Positions 1-10,155 of a stretch of DNA of 64,000 bases are shown here, in pieces. The position numbers and the translations under genes are program-made. The notes below the pieces were generated by a model. The model was not told the DNA's origin and searched no databases. It saw only the letters and a program-made list of their open reading frames with translations. The first letter of the stretch is position 1. Every line of letters starts with the position of its first letter. Origin of the DNA: Isochrysis galbana (Eukaryota; Haptophyta; Isochrysidales; Isochrysidaceae); the NCBI GenBank assembly GCA_018136815.1, contig CM030941.1:1487582-1551581 (forward strand), given 5' to 3'.

Positions 1-1915
1 GGTGGCGGCGGCGATGGCGGTGGCGACGGTGGCGGAGGCGAGGGAGCTGGCGAAGGAGGAGGCGACGAGGGTGGCGGTGGCGACGGTGGCGGCGGCGATG
101 GTGGTGGCGACGGAGGAGGCGACGAGGGTGGCGGTGCCGATGGAGGCGGTGAAGGCGGCGGTGGAGACGGCGGTGGAGACGGAGGCGGCGGCGAGGGTGG
201 CGGTGGCGATGGAGGCGGCGGTGACGGCGGCGGAGGCGACGGTGGCGGAGGCGGAGGCGGCGGTGGCGGAGGCGAGGGAGGTGGTGGCGAGGGAGGTGGT
301 GGCAATGGTGGGGGCGGAGAAGGAGGCGGCGGTAATGGGGGAGGCGGAGAGGGCGGCGGCGGGGAAGGTCGTGGAAAGGGCGGCGGCGGCGATGGCGGTG
401 GCGACGGTGGCGGTGAAGGCGGCGGTGGAGACGGCGGTGGAGACGGGGGCGGCGGCGACGGTGGCGGTGGCGATGGAGGCGGCGGCGACGGCAGTGGAGG
501 CGACGGTGGCGGAGGAGAGGGAGGTGGGGGCGATGGGGATGGTGGCAACGGTGGGGGCGGCGATGGCGGTGGCGGTGATGGGTGAGGAGGGGAGGGTGGC
601 GGCGGCAATGGAGGCGGCGACGGTGGCGGTGGCGATGGCGGTGGCGATGGAGGAGGCGGCGACGGTGGCGGTGGCGATGGAGGCGGCGGCGACGGCGGTG
701 GAGGCGACGGTGGCGGAGGAGAGGGAGGTGGGGGCGATGGGGATGGTGGCAACGGTGGGGGCGGCGATGGCGGTGGCGGTGATGGGTGAGGAGGGGAGGG
801 TGGCGGCGGCGATGGAGGCGGCGACGGTGGCGGTGGCGATGGCGGTGGCGATGGAGGAGGCGGCGACGGTGGCGGTGGCGATGGAGGAGGCGGCGACGGC
901 GGTGGAGGCGACGGTGGCGGAGGAGAGGGAGGTGGTGGCGAAGGAGGTGGGGGTAATGGTGGGGGCGGCGAAGGCGGCGGCGGCGATGGCGGTGGCAACG
1001 GCGGCGGCGGCGATGGCGGAGTCGACGGAGGAGGCGACGAGGGTGGCGGTGCCGATGGAGGCGGTGAAGGCGGCGGTGGAGACGGCGGTGGAGACGGAGG
1101 CGGCGGCGAGGGTGGCGGTGGCGATGGAGGCGGCGGTGACGGCGGCGGAGGCAACGGTGGCGGAGGCGAGGGAGGTGGTGGCGAGGGAGGTGGTGGCAAT
1201 GGTGGGGGTGGAGAAGGAGGCGGCGGTAGTGGAGGAGGCGGAGAGGGCGGCGGCGGGGAAGGTGGTGGAAAGGGCGGCGGCGGCGATGGCGGTGGCGACG
1301 GTGGCGGTGAAGGCGGCGGTGGAGACGGCGGTGGAGACGGGGGCGGCGGCGACGGTGGCGGCGGCGATGGAGGCGGCGGCGACGGCGGTGGAGGCGACGG
1401 TGGCGGAGGTGAGGGAGGTGGCGGCGAGGGAGGTGGGGGCAATGGTGGGGGTGGAGAAGGAGGCGGCGGCGATGGCGGCGGCGGTGGCGAGAATGGCGGT
1501 GGTGGCGACGGTGGCGGTGGCGATGGAGGCGGTGGCGGAGGGGATGGCAGTGGGGATGACGGTGGCGGAGGTGAAGGAGGCGGTGGAGATGGAGGCGGCT
1601 GAAAGGGGGGAGGTGGCGATGGCGGAGGTGAAAGTGGAGGCGGCGCCGAGGGTGGTGAAGAAGGTGGTGGCGGTGAAGGTGGCGGTAAGGGCGGTGGCGG
1701 CGGTGGCGGCGGCGATGGGGAGGGCAGGGACGGGGGAGGAGGCGACGGAAGAGGACGCCACGGTGGAGGTGGAGAGGGCGGCAATGGAGGGGGGGGCGAG
1801 GGCGGCGGCCGAGAGGGTGGTGGCCGCGAGGGTGGAGCCGGTGCAGACGGTGGTGGTCGCAGCGGCGGGGACGGTGGCGGCAGCAATAGGGGCGGAGGAT
1901 GCGGGGAAAGCTTAG
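1..1915 (-). repeat. GGC/GGN low-complexity tract encoding the SPPP domain
   Basis: Degenerate trinucleotide repeats (GGC, GGA, GGT, GAC, GAG) fill the left 1.9 kb. Units of about 200-300 bp recur almost verbatim (for example around 480-580, 670-780 and 890-950, and again 120-420 against 1050-1340), so the domain grew by segmental duplication. Read on the minus strand in the frame of the flanking gene, the tract gives Pro and Ser codons without a stop. The plus-strand Ala/Val/Glu frame is only its shadow. Confidence 0.9.
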
Positions 1916-3404
1916 TAGGCGGAGGTGGCCGCGGAGGAGCCAACAAACTGTAATATCCGCTTATCGTTGCGGTTCCCGTTTGCCCTCCATAGCCGCCGAG
2001 GACAATGTAGTAAGTCGGTCCACTTTCCACCTCGACGGCGGAGATTTTGGATGAGAATGTGATGCCGCACGAGCCAGTACCGCCGCTGTCACCGTCACAC
2101 GCCACCTGTATGTGGGAGCTGCAGGTGCCCTTGAAGACACTGAGATCAGTGTCGAAGCCGCAGGCGCTGAGGTAGAGGAAAGAACCCGCGTGCCACGCGG
2201 AATCCGCAACCCGTAGCCACATCACATTGGAAGTGCCGCCGGTGAACGCGGTACTCGGGCACTGTGATGCGTCGTAGGAAGCTGGGCCCACAGATGCACC
2301 AAAATTAGAGGCGACAATGCTACCAGAAGAGACTGTGTAGGGTATGGCGTTTGCACAGGTCAACCCGTCGGTCACTTGCAGCCGCCTTGAGGGGCCGGCC
2401 GGCGAGACCGAGGAGAATGGTGCATCTTCTGATCCCACATGGGCAACAGCCGTCGGTGGCGGCGGCAGGGGGTCGCAAGGCGGTGGCGGCCCCTCATCAG
2501 GCAATGGAGGAAGCAAGCCAACACCCGAGCAAGCGGCATTGTCCACGCCCAGCCCAGCCAAATAAGGGTCCCAGTGGGCCGGATTCTGCGCCTGCCAAGA
2601 TTTGTGGATGTCGCAAGCGATGTTCAGCAAGCCGATGCGTCGGTTGGTGACCGAGAGCGCCGAGCCACGAAACATGTCGTGAAAGCTCCTTACACGCCTC
2701 ACATTCCAATCGCTCAGATTCTGAGCAAATGATGCGGCGCTCTGAAACATCGAGCTCATCGTCACGACCGATGAGGTATCAAAGCCAGCCAATGGCTGGT
2801 TGAAGGCAGCAGCACCGCGAAACATGCTGGCCATGTCAGTAGCAGCCGAAGTGTTGAAGTCGACCGGCGAGTTGAAGGTTGAAGCACCACTAAACATGTC
2901 TCGGAAGCTCGTGGCGAGAGCCGTGTCGCGACAGCCATTGACGTCTGGCTCGCCCCAGCCGCGTGGAGCAGTAGTGATTACATCGAGGCATGGCGAGCAG
3001 ATTGGATCGCCCAAAGCCATCGCCGCAAGGAAAATCACCGAAAGAACCACAAGCCGATGGCGGGCAACGTGCCCCTGGAAGGCGGCAAAGACTGCACAGA
3101 TGTCTTGCCAAATGCGGGGGCTTGGACGGCATACGGTCGCGAGCCGATGGGCGGCGGGATCATGCGGCCCTACTACCTGCGGCCGTGCGCCCACCTGCTC
3201 TCGCTGAGGCGGAGCTGGCCGTGAGGCGCTGCGGCTGGCACTGAAGCGAGCGGCCGGAAGTGTGGAGACAGTGCTCTTCCGTGAGGGGGGGGAGGCTGGC
3301 TTGGTGGGAGCGATCTGCTGCGGTTGTGCGGCCGACTGGTGAGCGTGGGCTGCCTCCCCATCCCGTCGTGCCCCAGGCCTGAAAGTCTCGACGCTCCCCG
3401 CCAT
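1..3404 (-). CDS. Type II membrane / cell-surface protein with BspA-type repeats and Ser/Pro-rich (SPPP) domain, C-terminus off the window
   Basis: An uninterrupted minus-strand frame runs from ATG at 3404 off the left edge (at least 1134 residues). Residues 1-117 are a basic, Ser/Pro-rich tail. Residues about 118-132 (LVVLSVIFLAAMALG) are a single hydrophobic anchor, which suggests a cytosolic N-terminus and an outer C-terminus; the ATG after the anchor is an unlikely start. Residues about 155-250 hold DUF285/BspA-type repeats (TSFRDMFSGASTFN, TDMASMFRGAAAFNQPL, VTMSSMFQSAASFAQNLSDW, VRSFHDMFRGSA). Next comes a Cys-containing beta-rich segment (about 335-480; DTDLSVFKGTC, YYIVLGGYGGQTGTATISGYY) like PPC-type sandwich domains. 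From about nt 1930 leftward the protein is almost pure PPSPPP, as in pherophorins and other hydroxyproline-rich wall proteins. I infer an extracellular-matrix or adhesion role. No intron is needed. Confidence is high for the gene and moderate for the role. Confidence 0.85.
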   Translation of the reverse strand, partial: MAGSVETFRPGARRDGEAAHAHQSAAQPQQIAPTKPASPPSRKSTVSTLPAARFSASRSASRPAPPQREQVGARPQVVGPHDPAAHRLATVCRPSPRIWQDICAVFAAFQGHVARHRLVVLSVIFLAAMALGDPICSPCLDVITTAPRGWGEPDVNGCRDTALATSFRDMFSGASTFNSPVDFNTSAATDMASMFRGAAAFNQPLAGFDTSSVVTMSSMFQSAASFAQNLSDWNVRRVRSFHDMFRGSALSVTNRRIGLLNIACDIHKSWQAQNPAHWDPYLAGLGVDNAACSGVGLLPPLPDEGPPPPCDPLPPPPTAVAHVGSEDAPFSSVSPAGPSRRLQVTDGLTCANAIPYTVSSGSIVASNFGASVGPASYDASQCPSTAFTGGTSNVMWLRVADSAWHAGSFLYLSACGFDTDLSVFKGTCSSHIQVACDGDSGGTGSCGITFSSKISAVEVESGPTYYIVLGGYGGQTGTATISGYYSLLAPPRPPPPTKLSPHPPPLLLPPPSPPLRPPPSAPAPPSRPPPSRPPPSPPPPLPPSPPPPWRPLPSPPPPSLPSPSPPPPPPPPLPPPSPPPPSSPPSAPPPLSPPPSPPPPFQPPPSPPPPSPPPPSSPLPSPPPPPPSPPPPSPPPPFSPPPPPSPPPPSPPPPLPPPPSPPPPSPPPPSPPPPSPPPPSPPPPSPPPPSPPPSPPPPSPPPSPPPSPPPPFPPPSPPPPSPPPPLPPPPSPPPPLPPPPSPPPPSPPPPLPPPPSPPPPSPPPPSPPPPSPPPSPPPPSPPPSAPPPSSPPPSTPPSPPPPLPPPSPPPPSPPPPLPPPPSPPPPSPPPPSPPPPSPPPPSPPPPSPPPPSPPPSPPPPSPPPSPPPPSPPHPSPPPPSPPPPLPPSPSPPPPSPPPPSPPPPSPPPPSPPPPSPPPPSPPPSPPPPSPPPLPPPPSPPHPSPPPPSPPPPLPPSPSPPPPSPPPPSPPLPSPPPPSPPPPSPPPPSPPPSPPPPSPPPSPPPSPPPPFPRPSPPPPSPPPPLPPPPSPPPPLPPPPSPPPPSPPPPPPPPPPPSPPPPSPPPPSPPPPSPPPPSPPPSPPPPSPPPSAPPPSSPPPSPPPSPPPPSPPPPSSPPPSPAPSPPPPSPPPSPPP

Positions 3405-3935
3405 CCCACAGGGCCTTCCGGGACCCCCCCCCTCCTCCCCCCCACGCGAGCGCCCTCTCACTGCCTTTTCTTCCACTCTCTCTCTCTTTCCCCCTCCCCT
3501 TCCCCCTCCCTCCCTCTCGTCCGTCCTGTTCCCCCTTTCCTCTCTCTCTCTCTCACCTCCTTCCCCCTCCCCCCCCCCCCCCCCCCCCCAATCTCTATGT
3601 CCCTCTCTGTCTTTCTCTCTCTCCGTTTCTCCCTCGCCCCCCCCCCCTTTTCTTCTCACTCCCTCGCTCTCTCCCATCTCCTCCTCGGTCCACCGAGGTT
3701 TCGTTCTCTCCTGACATGTTCCTCCACCCTATCCTCCACTTTCCAAAAATAACATAGAGGGCACGGGAAACCGGCATACAATATGAATTGTGGGCGGAAG
3801 TTGGGGAGGCGTCCAGAATCGCGGAAGTCGAGAAGTCGCAAGGCAAAGGCTCGTATTTTTAGACTGGATTTTTCAATTGTTGTGCCATTCGAACAAACCG
3901 TTCTCAAAAATCAGAAAATCAGTGTCTAGCCTGAG
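3405..3935. other. Pyrimidine-rich 5' flank of the surface-protein gene
   Basis: C/T-rich and C-homopolymer tracts (about 3415-3715) lie directly upstream of the minus-strand gene. No other gene was recognised. This is probably 5' UTR or promoter sequence with simple repeats. Confidence 0.5.
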
Positions 3936-4062
3936 TTGTTCTGTAGAAGTGGTTCTACTCCTCCGGAGTACGGTGTGGAAACGTGGTATCGTCACCGACT
4001 CGTTGCGCTAGCTAGCCTCCAATGGTTACTCTGATCTACACCGCTCTTCTCACAATTAGCCC
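3936..4062 (+). mobile_element. Ty1/copia-type 5' terminal fragment (fossil)
   Basis: About 125 bp matches 7394-7520 nearly base for base, and resembles 50262-50390 more loosely. The last lies directly upstream of a copia gag. It is a solo terminal scrap with no coding part. Confidence 0.55.
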
Positions 4063-4096
4063 GGTCACTGACTCATTTTAACCACTATTTCCCACC

Positions 4097-4172
4097 TCTA
4101 GGGCGGTCAAACAGTGTTTTTTTATAAGGGGTGAAAAAATGACCATCTCAGAATTGAGGAAATTTAAGGATT
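4097..4172 (+). repeat. DNA-transposon end beginning AGGGCGGTCAAAC
   Basis: This stretch is the reverse complement of 34893-34971 with few differences. The terminus AGGGCGGTCAA also starts 22814-22824 and 55884-55894 and, inverted, ends at 41064. That points to a terminal-inverted-repeat family scattered through the window. No transposase was seen. Confidence 0.55.
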
Positions 4173-4214
4173 TTTTTCGGGAGAAAGTTCCCAAGTGTCG
4201 GAGCGAAGCTCGTT

Positions 4215-4920
4215 TCTTCTTATTTGGAAACGAGTCGCGAGGGCGCACCGGCGGCTAGCGCGGCGCACGGTTCGTCCGGGGAGCCCGGAACGGGCTCATC
4301 GGGAGAACGGGGAGGGCAAATGACGGGCATATGTGAAATGGACGGGAGAGAGGCACGGAACGCGAATCGGAGGGACGGAGGATGTAAGAAAGGGTGCGGC
4401 GAGCAGGTACCGCTTACTTGGGACTCGTAGGAACTCGTAAACTCGAAAGGATGACTCGGAAGACTCGGGGCTTGGGGTTACTCAGGGGACTGCAGGTCAC
4501 CAACAGGCGATACAGTGGGTAAACCACACAAATCAACACTCTGCACTCAAACATTAACAGTAACAGGCAGGAAACATACGTTGAACGCACCCCCTCTGAT
4601 GAGCATAACCAGGAGCGCTCACCAGAAAAAGAAAAAGAGGAGAGAGAGAGAGAGAACGAGGACTCGAGGGTCAAAACACAATTCGGACTCTGGCTCGGAC
4701 TACAGAGTAAATCCAGTGCCCTCGCGAGTCCTGCCTCGAGTCTCGCGGGGCAGCACCGAAGGACGCTGAAGGACGCGCTGCGAGACCGCGCTGAATGAAG
4801 GACGCTGAAGGACGCTGAAGGACGCGCTGCGGGACACCGCTGAAGGACGCGGGGGGGGGCGCTGAGGGACGCTGGGAGACGCTGAGGGACGCGCTGGGGG
4901 ACTTTCGCGCGGGGGGGGTT
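4215..4920 (+). repeat. About 700 bp interspersed repeat, inverted copy at 15283-16012
   Basis: It is nearly collinear with the reverse complement of 15283-16012, including an internal array of short GAAGGACGCTG-like units (about 4755-4900). No protein of a known family is encoded. It could be an LTR or a non-autonomous DNA element; I cannot tell. Confidence 0.6.
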
Positions 4921-5164
4921 GAGGGAAGAGAAGACGGCGTCTCAACGCGCGGACGCGGAAGAGAGCCGCCGTCTCGGCGCGCGGAGGGGGGGGAAGCGGC
5001 GGAGGGGGGGGGAAGGAAATCTGCGGAGGGGGGGGGAGGACCGCCGTCTCGGCGCGCGGAGGGGGGGTGCAACCAATGCTCCGAGAAGGTGTGCCCCGGC
5101 GCGCGTGACTCATCTTTGTGCGTCGTGTTTGCCGCGTCGCCGCCCATCCAAGCGGTGACTCTGA

Positions 5165-5389
5165 ATGAAGAACGCTCTTGGCCAGCCCGTCCCGGAGCGT
5201 GTGTTCGAGCGTCTCCTTCGTTTATGGTATGAGCATGACCGCGCTTCCAAAGCTCGCGCTAATGCCGCGTTTGCATCTCTCGGTTTCGACCTCGGCCCCG
5301 ATGACCCCTCACTTTTTGAGCATGCCCAAGTTGGAACCGCCTCCATCGATGCCGCATCTCAATCCACCGTCGGGCCTCTTTGTTTGTAG
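5165..5389 (+). CDS. Small ORF of unknown function, possibly part of a mobile element
   Basis: An ATG-started frame of 74 codons, rich in Ala, Arg and acidic residues (starts MKNALGQPVPERVFERLLRL). No family was recognised. It follows the GC-rich repeat ending near 5070 and precedes a GGGGGGAGTGTTG motif (about 5479-5491) of the sort seen at the junction of LTR elements. It may be a gag remnant or a chance ORF. Confidence 0.2.
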   Translation: MKNALGQPVPERVFERLLRLWYEHDRASKARANAAFASLGFDLGPDDPSLFEHAQVGTASIDAASQSTVGPLCL

Positions 5390-6361
5390 CTGAGCCCTTT
5401 GTTCGTTTGTTCGTCTCTCCCCCTTTTCCTTTTCTTCGCCTTTTGCAATGCGCCACCTCGAGCATCGGTCGTCGCATTGGGGGGAGTGTTGCGGGTAGGG
5501 GGAGAGCCGCCCTAGGGTTTCGTCCCTAGAGAGGCACTCCCTCTCAAGTTCCCCCCTTTTTGGGTGTTTTGTTTTCGATCGGCTCCCCCTCTTTCCCTTC
5601 CTTCCCATCGGGATCTTCGGGATTCGCCGTTCTCTTCTTTCTCTCATGTGTTCTCGTGTGCGTGTCTCCCTTTCTCCCATCCGTTTGTTCACGCACCCGC
5701 CCCGTTCTTTCTTTGTGTGTCACCCCTTCCTTGTTTCCTTCTTCCCGCCTTGTCTCCCCGTCTTTTGCCCGCTCTGAGTCGCCACCATGGCCGCCCCCTC
5801 TGCCCCCTCCGCCTGCCCCCTTGAGTCCGTCGCCCCCGGCACCGAGTCCGCAGCCGTGCCTGCGCCCTTGACCGCCCCTCCCAGTGTCCGTACCCCGCCT
5901 GCCACTCCCAGAGTGCACTCGTGCCCCCCGTTTGTTCAACATTCTTCCTCTGTTCATCCCTCTTCACCACATGCACAGCCACCTTCAGCCTCTCCACCAC
6001 ACCCCTACTTGTAAAAGTAGGTTGGTAAGAAGTTTTCTTCTAGATAAACGATATCCGGTATGCACAACACCGCGTCATGCAAGCGGCGCTCATACTAGGC
6101 GCATCACCAAAACGAAAACGGTAGGGTTGAAAACGTGAATCCAACAGCCTTAGTTGCTTGTTGCTTTGCCTTTTGTTGCCAACCTGAGTCCATGGCCGAC
6201 CCATCATCTGGATCCATCTGCTTCTCCTCTATGGCCTGGGGGAGAGTCGAATCAAATTCCTCAATGCGAGAAAAGCTCAGAGCTCGCGTTGTCGCCTAGA
6301 TCACCAGCACACCAGCAAGGGGTTGCATTCACACACTTCTTGGTGGTAAGATCCCTCACGT
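5390..6361. other. Intergenic, C/T-rich; no gene recognised
   Basis: Pyrimidine-rich sequence to about 6010, then ordinary-composition DNA up to the end of the macro-domain gene. Overlapping short ORFs show no family signature. Confidence 0.4.
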
Positions 6362-7203
6362 TCAAGAGGAGGACACTGCTGAGCAAGCTGAGGTATGAGC
6401 TTTCAGGAACGCATCGTATTCGTTCGCCATGAAGACACATAATTCTACATTCACTTTGTCTGAGATAAGGATGTCGCGGATTGAGGCCTCCAGCGAGGAG
6501 TCTGCAGCTGAAATAGCCTCCATTGTCAACGTGGCAATCTCTTCCTGAAACGGACCGGCAAAGATACCGCCCGAGATGGGCAAAAGGCGAAGAGTGAATG
6601 GTCCGTCATCGCCAACAGATGCCATCGCAAACTCTCGAAGCACGTTTCGGTAAGCAGTAGCTAATTCACCGATGGCTTCCTGTGGGACGACGAACGGCAT
6701 AGTCTCAGCTGACAAGGTGCGAAAGCCCAGATTGCTTTGGGCACAAGCAATCCTAACGCATCGCTGACCGGGCACGGCCGTGGCAAAAGCGTGCTCGCTG
6801 AGGTTAGACGCACCTCGCGCGTGTGTTGGGTGCCATCCTCCTTGCCCATATTGAAGTTGGGTCCGACGGTGTGAATGCAGTGCAGCATGCCGTATTGGTG
6901 ATACTTTGCTGAGGCTACAGTGGTCACGGCTTGGCGCACGGAGTCTGGGAATGCTTCACTGTCGCGTATACCGAGGAAAGAGTAGAGCGCGCCAGACGCC
7001 CCGCCAGCCATTTGCGGCCCGTAGTGCTGGATGAATTGAAGCCCAGCCGGGTCGCAGAATGCGATTGTCTGGTCAGGCCGGCTCGCCTTCTCGACAACGC
7101 CTTTGCCTGGGACCATCTGCTGGCCCAATACAGAGTAGGGCGCGATGACAAGGCGGCTGAGGAGGCTGGAGAGACCGGGATTCATTGGTGTGGTGGGGGT
7201 CAT
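6362..7203 (-). CDS. Macro-domain-like (ADP-ribose-binding) protein, two exons
   Basis: Exon 1 is 7203-6814 and exon 2 is 6703-6362; the intron is 6704-6813 (GAG|GTGCGT ... GCTGAG|ACT, phase 0). The product is 243 residues. Macro-fold hallmarks in order: YGPQMAGGASGALYSF (glycine loop), a QYGMLHCIHTVGPNF strand, LLPISGGIFAGPFQEEIATL (second ligand loop) and a VELCVFMANEYDAFLKA strand. Macro domains bind or hydrolyse ADP-ribose derivatives; which of these happens here cannot be read. The start is uncertain: the ATG at 7203 is used, but another in-frame ATG at 7335 lies beyond a polypyrimidine-CAG that may be an upstream intron acceptor. The splice site could also be the CAG five bases earlier, but that breaks the frame. 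Confidence 0.65.
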
Positions 7204-7393
7204 GGCCGCCTCCTCTCGGCCTCTGCTCGGCTGGGAGCAAGAGATAGAGAGAAAGGGCGGGAGGGAGGGAAGGAAGCAATCCACAGGGCAGTCAGCTGCG
7301 TCAGCTGGCGTAGCCGATCCGGCCTGCTGGCTCATATAACTTGGGTTTAACTCCTTACTGCCGGGGCGAAGCACCCAAACAGGTGCTTCTTGT

Positions 7394-7830
7394 CTAGTCT
7401 GAGTGGTTTTGTAGAAGTGGTTCTACTCCTCCGGAGTACGGTGTGGTAACGTGGTATCGTCACCAACTCGTTGCGCTAGCTAGCCTCCAATGGTTACTCT
7501 GATCTACACCGCTCTTCTCACAGTCACTGGGCCCAATATAGGCTGGGCCAAACATGGTGCCCCCGCCGAGAGAGAGGGCGCGATTGAGCGCGCGCACCCT
7601 AGGTCCAGGTCTCTTCCTCTTCTCCCAACACAAGGTACAGGTTGGACCAATTCCAGAAACCGAACACCTTTTCACCTTCAAAGGTTTGTTCAACCCCCAA
7701 ATCCAGCTCAAGGGAGCGGATGTTGGCTCTCAGACCCAGGAATGGGTCCAACAAGCACTGTCACCACCCTCGCGCGGTCACAACACTACGAATTCTCCGA
7801 AGCACTGGCACTGAGGGGGGTGCAACCCCC
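7394..7830 (+). mobile_element. Ty1/copia 5' fragment (fossil)
   Basis: The start repeats 3936-4062. The rest resembles the leader and first gag codons of the element at 50262 (GGCCAAACATGGTRCCCCCG and, further on, a motif around TCCAACA and CTGTC). Only the 5' end is present and it is decayed. Confidence 0.5.
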
Positions 7831-8285
7831 CCCCCTCTCCCTCTCTTCATTCTCCCCTCTCCCTGCGGCGCGTCGCCATGCGGCGCGCCACGGCCTGCTC
7901 TCAGAGGGCCTTTGTGGGCTCCCAGAGGGCCAGCAAGGCGCAAGGGCAGCTCAGGGGGCAGTGGACGCTGGCTGGGGCTCAGCCCCAGGCCCCCCTGCCT
8001 CTCCCACGCTGGCCACGCTGGCCATTGGAGCCTCCCAGCGGTCTTCGTATGCCTGGCGACCAGGGGTAGGGGGGGAGGGGAGACAACTCGAGGACAGGCC
8101 CAGTATGGGCGTGGGAGTGCGAGTCGCGGCCCTCGCCCACGAAGGGTTGTTAGGGTCCGGATGATGATTGCCCAGCCCCTGCCAGAGGGCAGGGGCTGAG
8201 GTTGATTGTACGGGCCCACCCTGGGGGGTGTCCGCGATGGAGAGAGGGGGGCGCGAGGCCCCCATTGACCTCTCTGGGGACGATC
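7831..8285 (-). mobile_element. Hairpin-headed retroposon, decayed or truncated copy
   Basis: The body matches 29420-29830 and, inverted, 38390-38800 (CTGCGGCGCG..., then CTCAGGGGGCAGTGGA..., then CAGCCCCTGCCAGAGGGCAGG). The right end carries the GGGGGC-CTCGC-GCCCCC hairpin preceded by ATGG, as in other family heads. The first AT-rich hairpin is not convincing in this copy. Confidence 0.5.
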
Positions 8286-8319
8286 GGTGGTGGGTCGGTG
8301 AGTGGGGGGGGGGGGCGAT

Positions 8320-9031
8320 GGCCAAAAGACAGCTCATCTGTTTACGTAAATGTTCTCGTCATATACTGTAATAGTCCTCGGTCCCAGGGGGGTGCCCCCA
8401 TGGTTCCCGCCCGCACTCCGCGCCCAGAGTTCCCCCGCCGAAAGAGTGAACGCACGGCGTGCACCTTCATAGGGAGAAAAAGTTGTTATGCGCACGCACG
8501 GCGATCCCGCGGGGGGAACCGATGCACATGCGCTGTGCGCGTGCACGGCGTGCACATGGGTGATTGCAACTCATCACACGCGGTCTCGTGAGAAATCTCT
8601 CTTACACTGGATGTTTACATAATTGTAGGTCTTAGGGTAAACAGAGGAAACGCAGATAAAAAGTTCCGCATGCATGCACGGCGTCCCCGCGGGGGAACCG
8701 ATGCACATCGCGCCGTGCGCATGCACGGCGTGCATATGGGTGATTGCAAAACTCATCACACATGCCCCGTGAGATATCTCTCTTATACTGGACGTTTACG
8801 TAAGTGTAGGCGAACCGCAGAGAATCAAATTGGCATACGCACGCACGGCGTCTCCAGGGGGGGGCGCGCTGGTTCGTCAGGAAAAAGACACTGTGACAAC
8901 TGCTGCCAAAAATAGACCAGTCCCCAAAAGCGCGCGCCGTAGATGTTAAACGCATGTATTGTTGTATAGATAACTATGGACATTTGATCGCTCAATTCGA
9001 CTGATGCCCCACAATTGACGGAACGACACCT
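8320..9031 (+). repeat. Element with internal tandem repeats; second copy at 62780-63463
   Basis: Collinear with 62780-63463. It holds three imperfect units of about 165-180 bp, each with a TRYGCACGCACGGCG core, a G-run and a GATTGCAA-ATCACACG motif. It ends in a 58 bp terminus (8974-9031) also found at 16158-16217 and 63406-63463. No ORF of a known family. It is probably a non-autonomous transposon. Confidence 0.55.
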
Positions 9032-9035
9032 TAGT

Positions 9036-9616
9036 ACTCCCGCGTCCTCTTGCGGACCCCCCCTCCCCCCCCCTCCCCCCCCCCCCAGCCCCTCGCGCCG
9101 GCCCGCGCCCCTGTCGCATTCGCGAATCGACGCTCGTTAGGCTCCTCTTCGTCGATCGGTATTATCGTTATAATTCTTTCGTTCTCGTTCTCGGTCAAAA
9201 GCTTCGCTTGGATGCATGGGATCGTGGGTTGTGGAGCGCCCTCTCTCTTTCTTTCTCTCGAAAGAGAAGGGAAGTTTCCCCACCTTTCTTCCTCCCAGGC
9301 GCCTCGCAAATCGGTTTAATTTGCTATCTTCCCTGCGCTTCTTTATCTGCTTCTGGGGGCAATCAGGTTTAATTTGCAATCTCATCGCATCTTCCCCTTA
9401 GGCACTGTTGTACTGGTACCCAGCAGTGGACCAGAGGGATTGCAAAAAGGACTAGCAGCATCGTGAGAGAGATCGCGAGACGGGTGCACGAGGGGAATAG
9501 AACCGAACTCTGAGGGCCACCTTGGGACAGAACACCAAGGAAAACACCACTGTGCCACGTAAGATTCCAGCAACACAATCATACTGTATCACACATATAT
9601 TAAGCTGCTGCGTCGT
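9036..9616. other. Intergenic; no gene recognised
   Basis: A C-run region (9057-9087), then unremarkable sequence. No supported coding or RNA feature. Confidence 0.4.
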
Positions 9617-10155
9617 CTGGCCGGAGTGTTTGGGTTTGATTTCAGTCGAGTTATGTGAGAAAGTCGTGGGGCGAGAGTCGGAGTGTTTTCCTGGGTGTCG
9701 TTGTCCGTCGTCCTGTCGTCAGTCGTCATCCGTCGTTCTCGCTCTCGTCGCTCTCGCTCTCGTAACACTCAGACCCTACAGCCTCGCCTCGCCTCGCCAG
9801 CCCCTGCCATCACAGCCCTCCTCACACTCGCCCTCGCCTCTCGCCGCTCGCTCGATGTCGCTCTCGCCGCCGTCCTCGCCCTCACTCAAGCCCGCCTGCC
9901 CGCCTTCCTCTGCTGACGGGCGCGGAGCGTCATTGGACCACCACCGAAGTTGAGCTTATCGCCGCCCGGGAAAGTATTCGCACTTGGCGACCGTACCTTT
10001 GGGGACGGCACTTCCGCCTCGTCATCGATCACCAAGTTCTCCGTTGGCTGCATACCATGAAGGACACCGTCCAGGGTGGGCCGGCGTCGCGCCTGATGCG
10101 CTGGGCGCTCAAGTTGTCCGAGTATCGCTTCACCGTCGAGCACAAGCCCCCCCTG
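9617..10155 (+). mobile_element. Ty3/gypsy fragment with RNase H remnant (fossil)
   Basis: About 9935-10150 encodes a gypsy RNase H signature (W-TTTEVELIAARESIRTWRPYLWG, VIDHQVLRWLH, LMRWALKLSEYRFTVEHKP). A segment of about 70 bp at 9617-9690 is repeated at 10757-10830 and may derive from its terminal sequence. Only a small part of the element remains and it is interrupted by a retroposon from about 10156. Confidence 0.65.

Noticed and set aside
2-1915. Long plus-strand frame of 637 codons rich in Ala, Val and Glu
   Set aside because: It lacks an ATG near its start and is the antisense shadow of the Pro/Ser tract. The minus frame continues into recognisable domains and the plus frame does not.
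8480-8900. Regular repeats considered as a CRISPR array
   Set aside because: The units are about 165-180 bp, imperfect, without short spacers, and in a eukaryotic transposon context.
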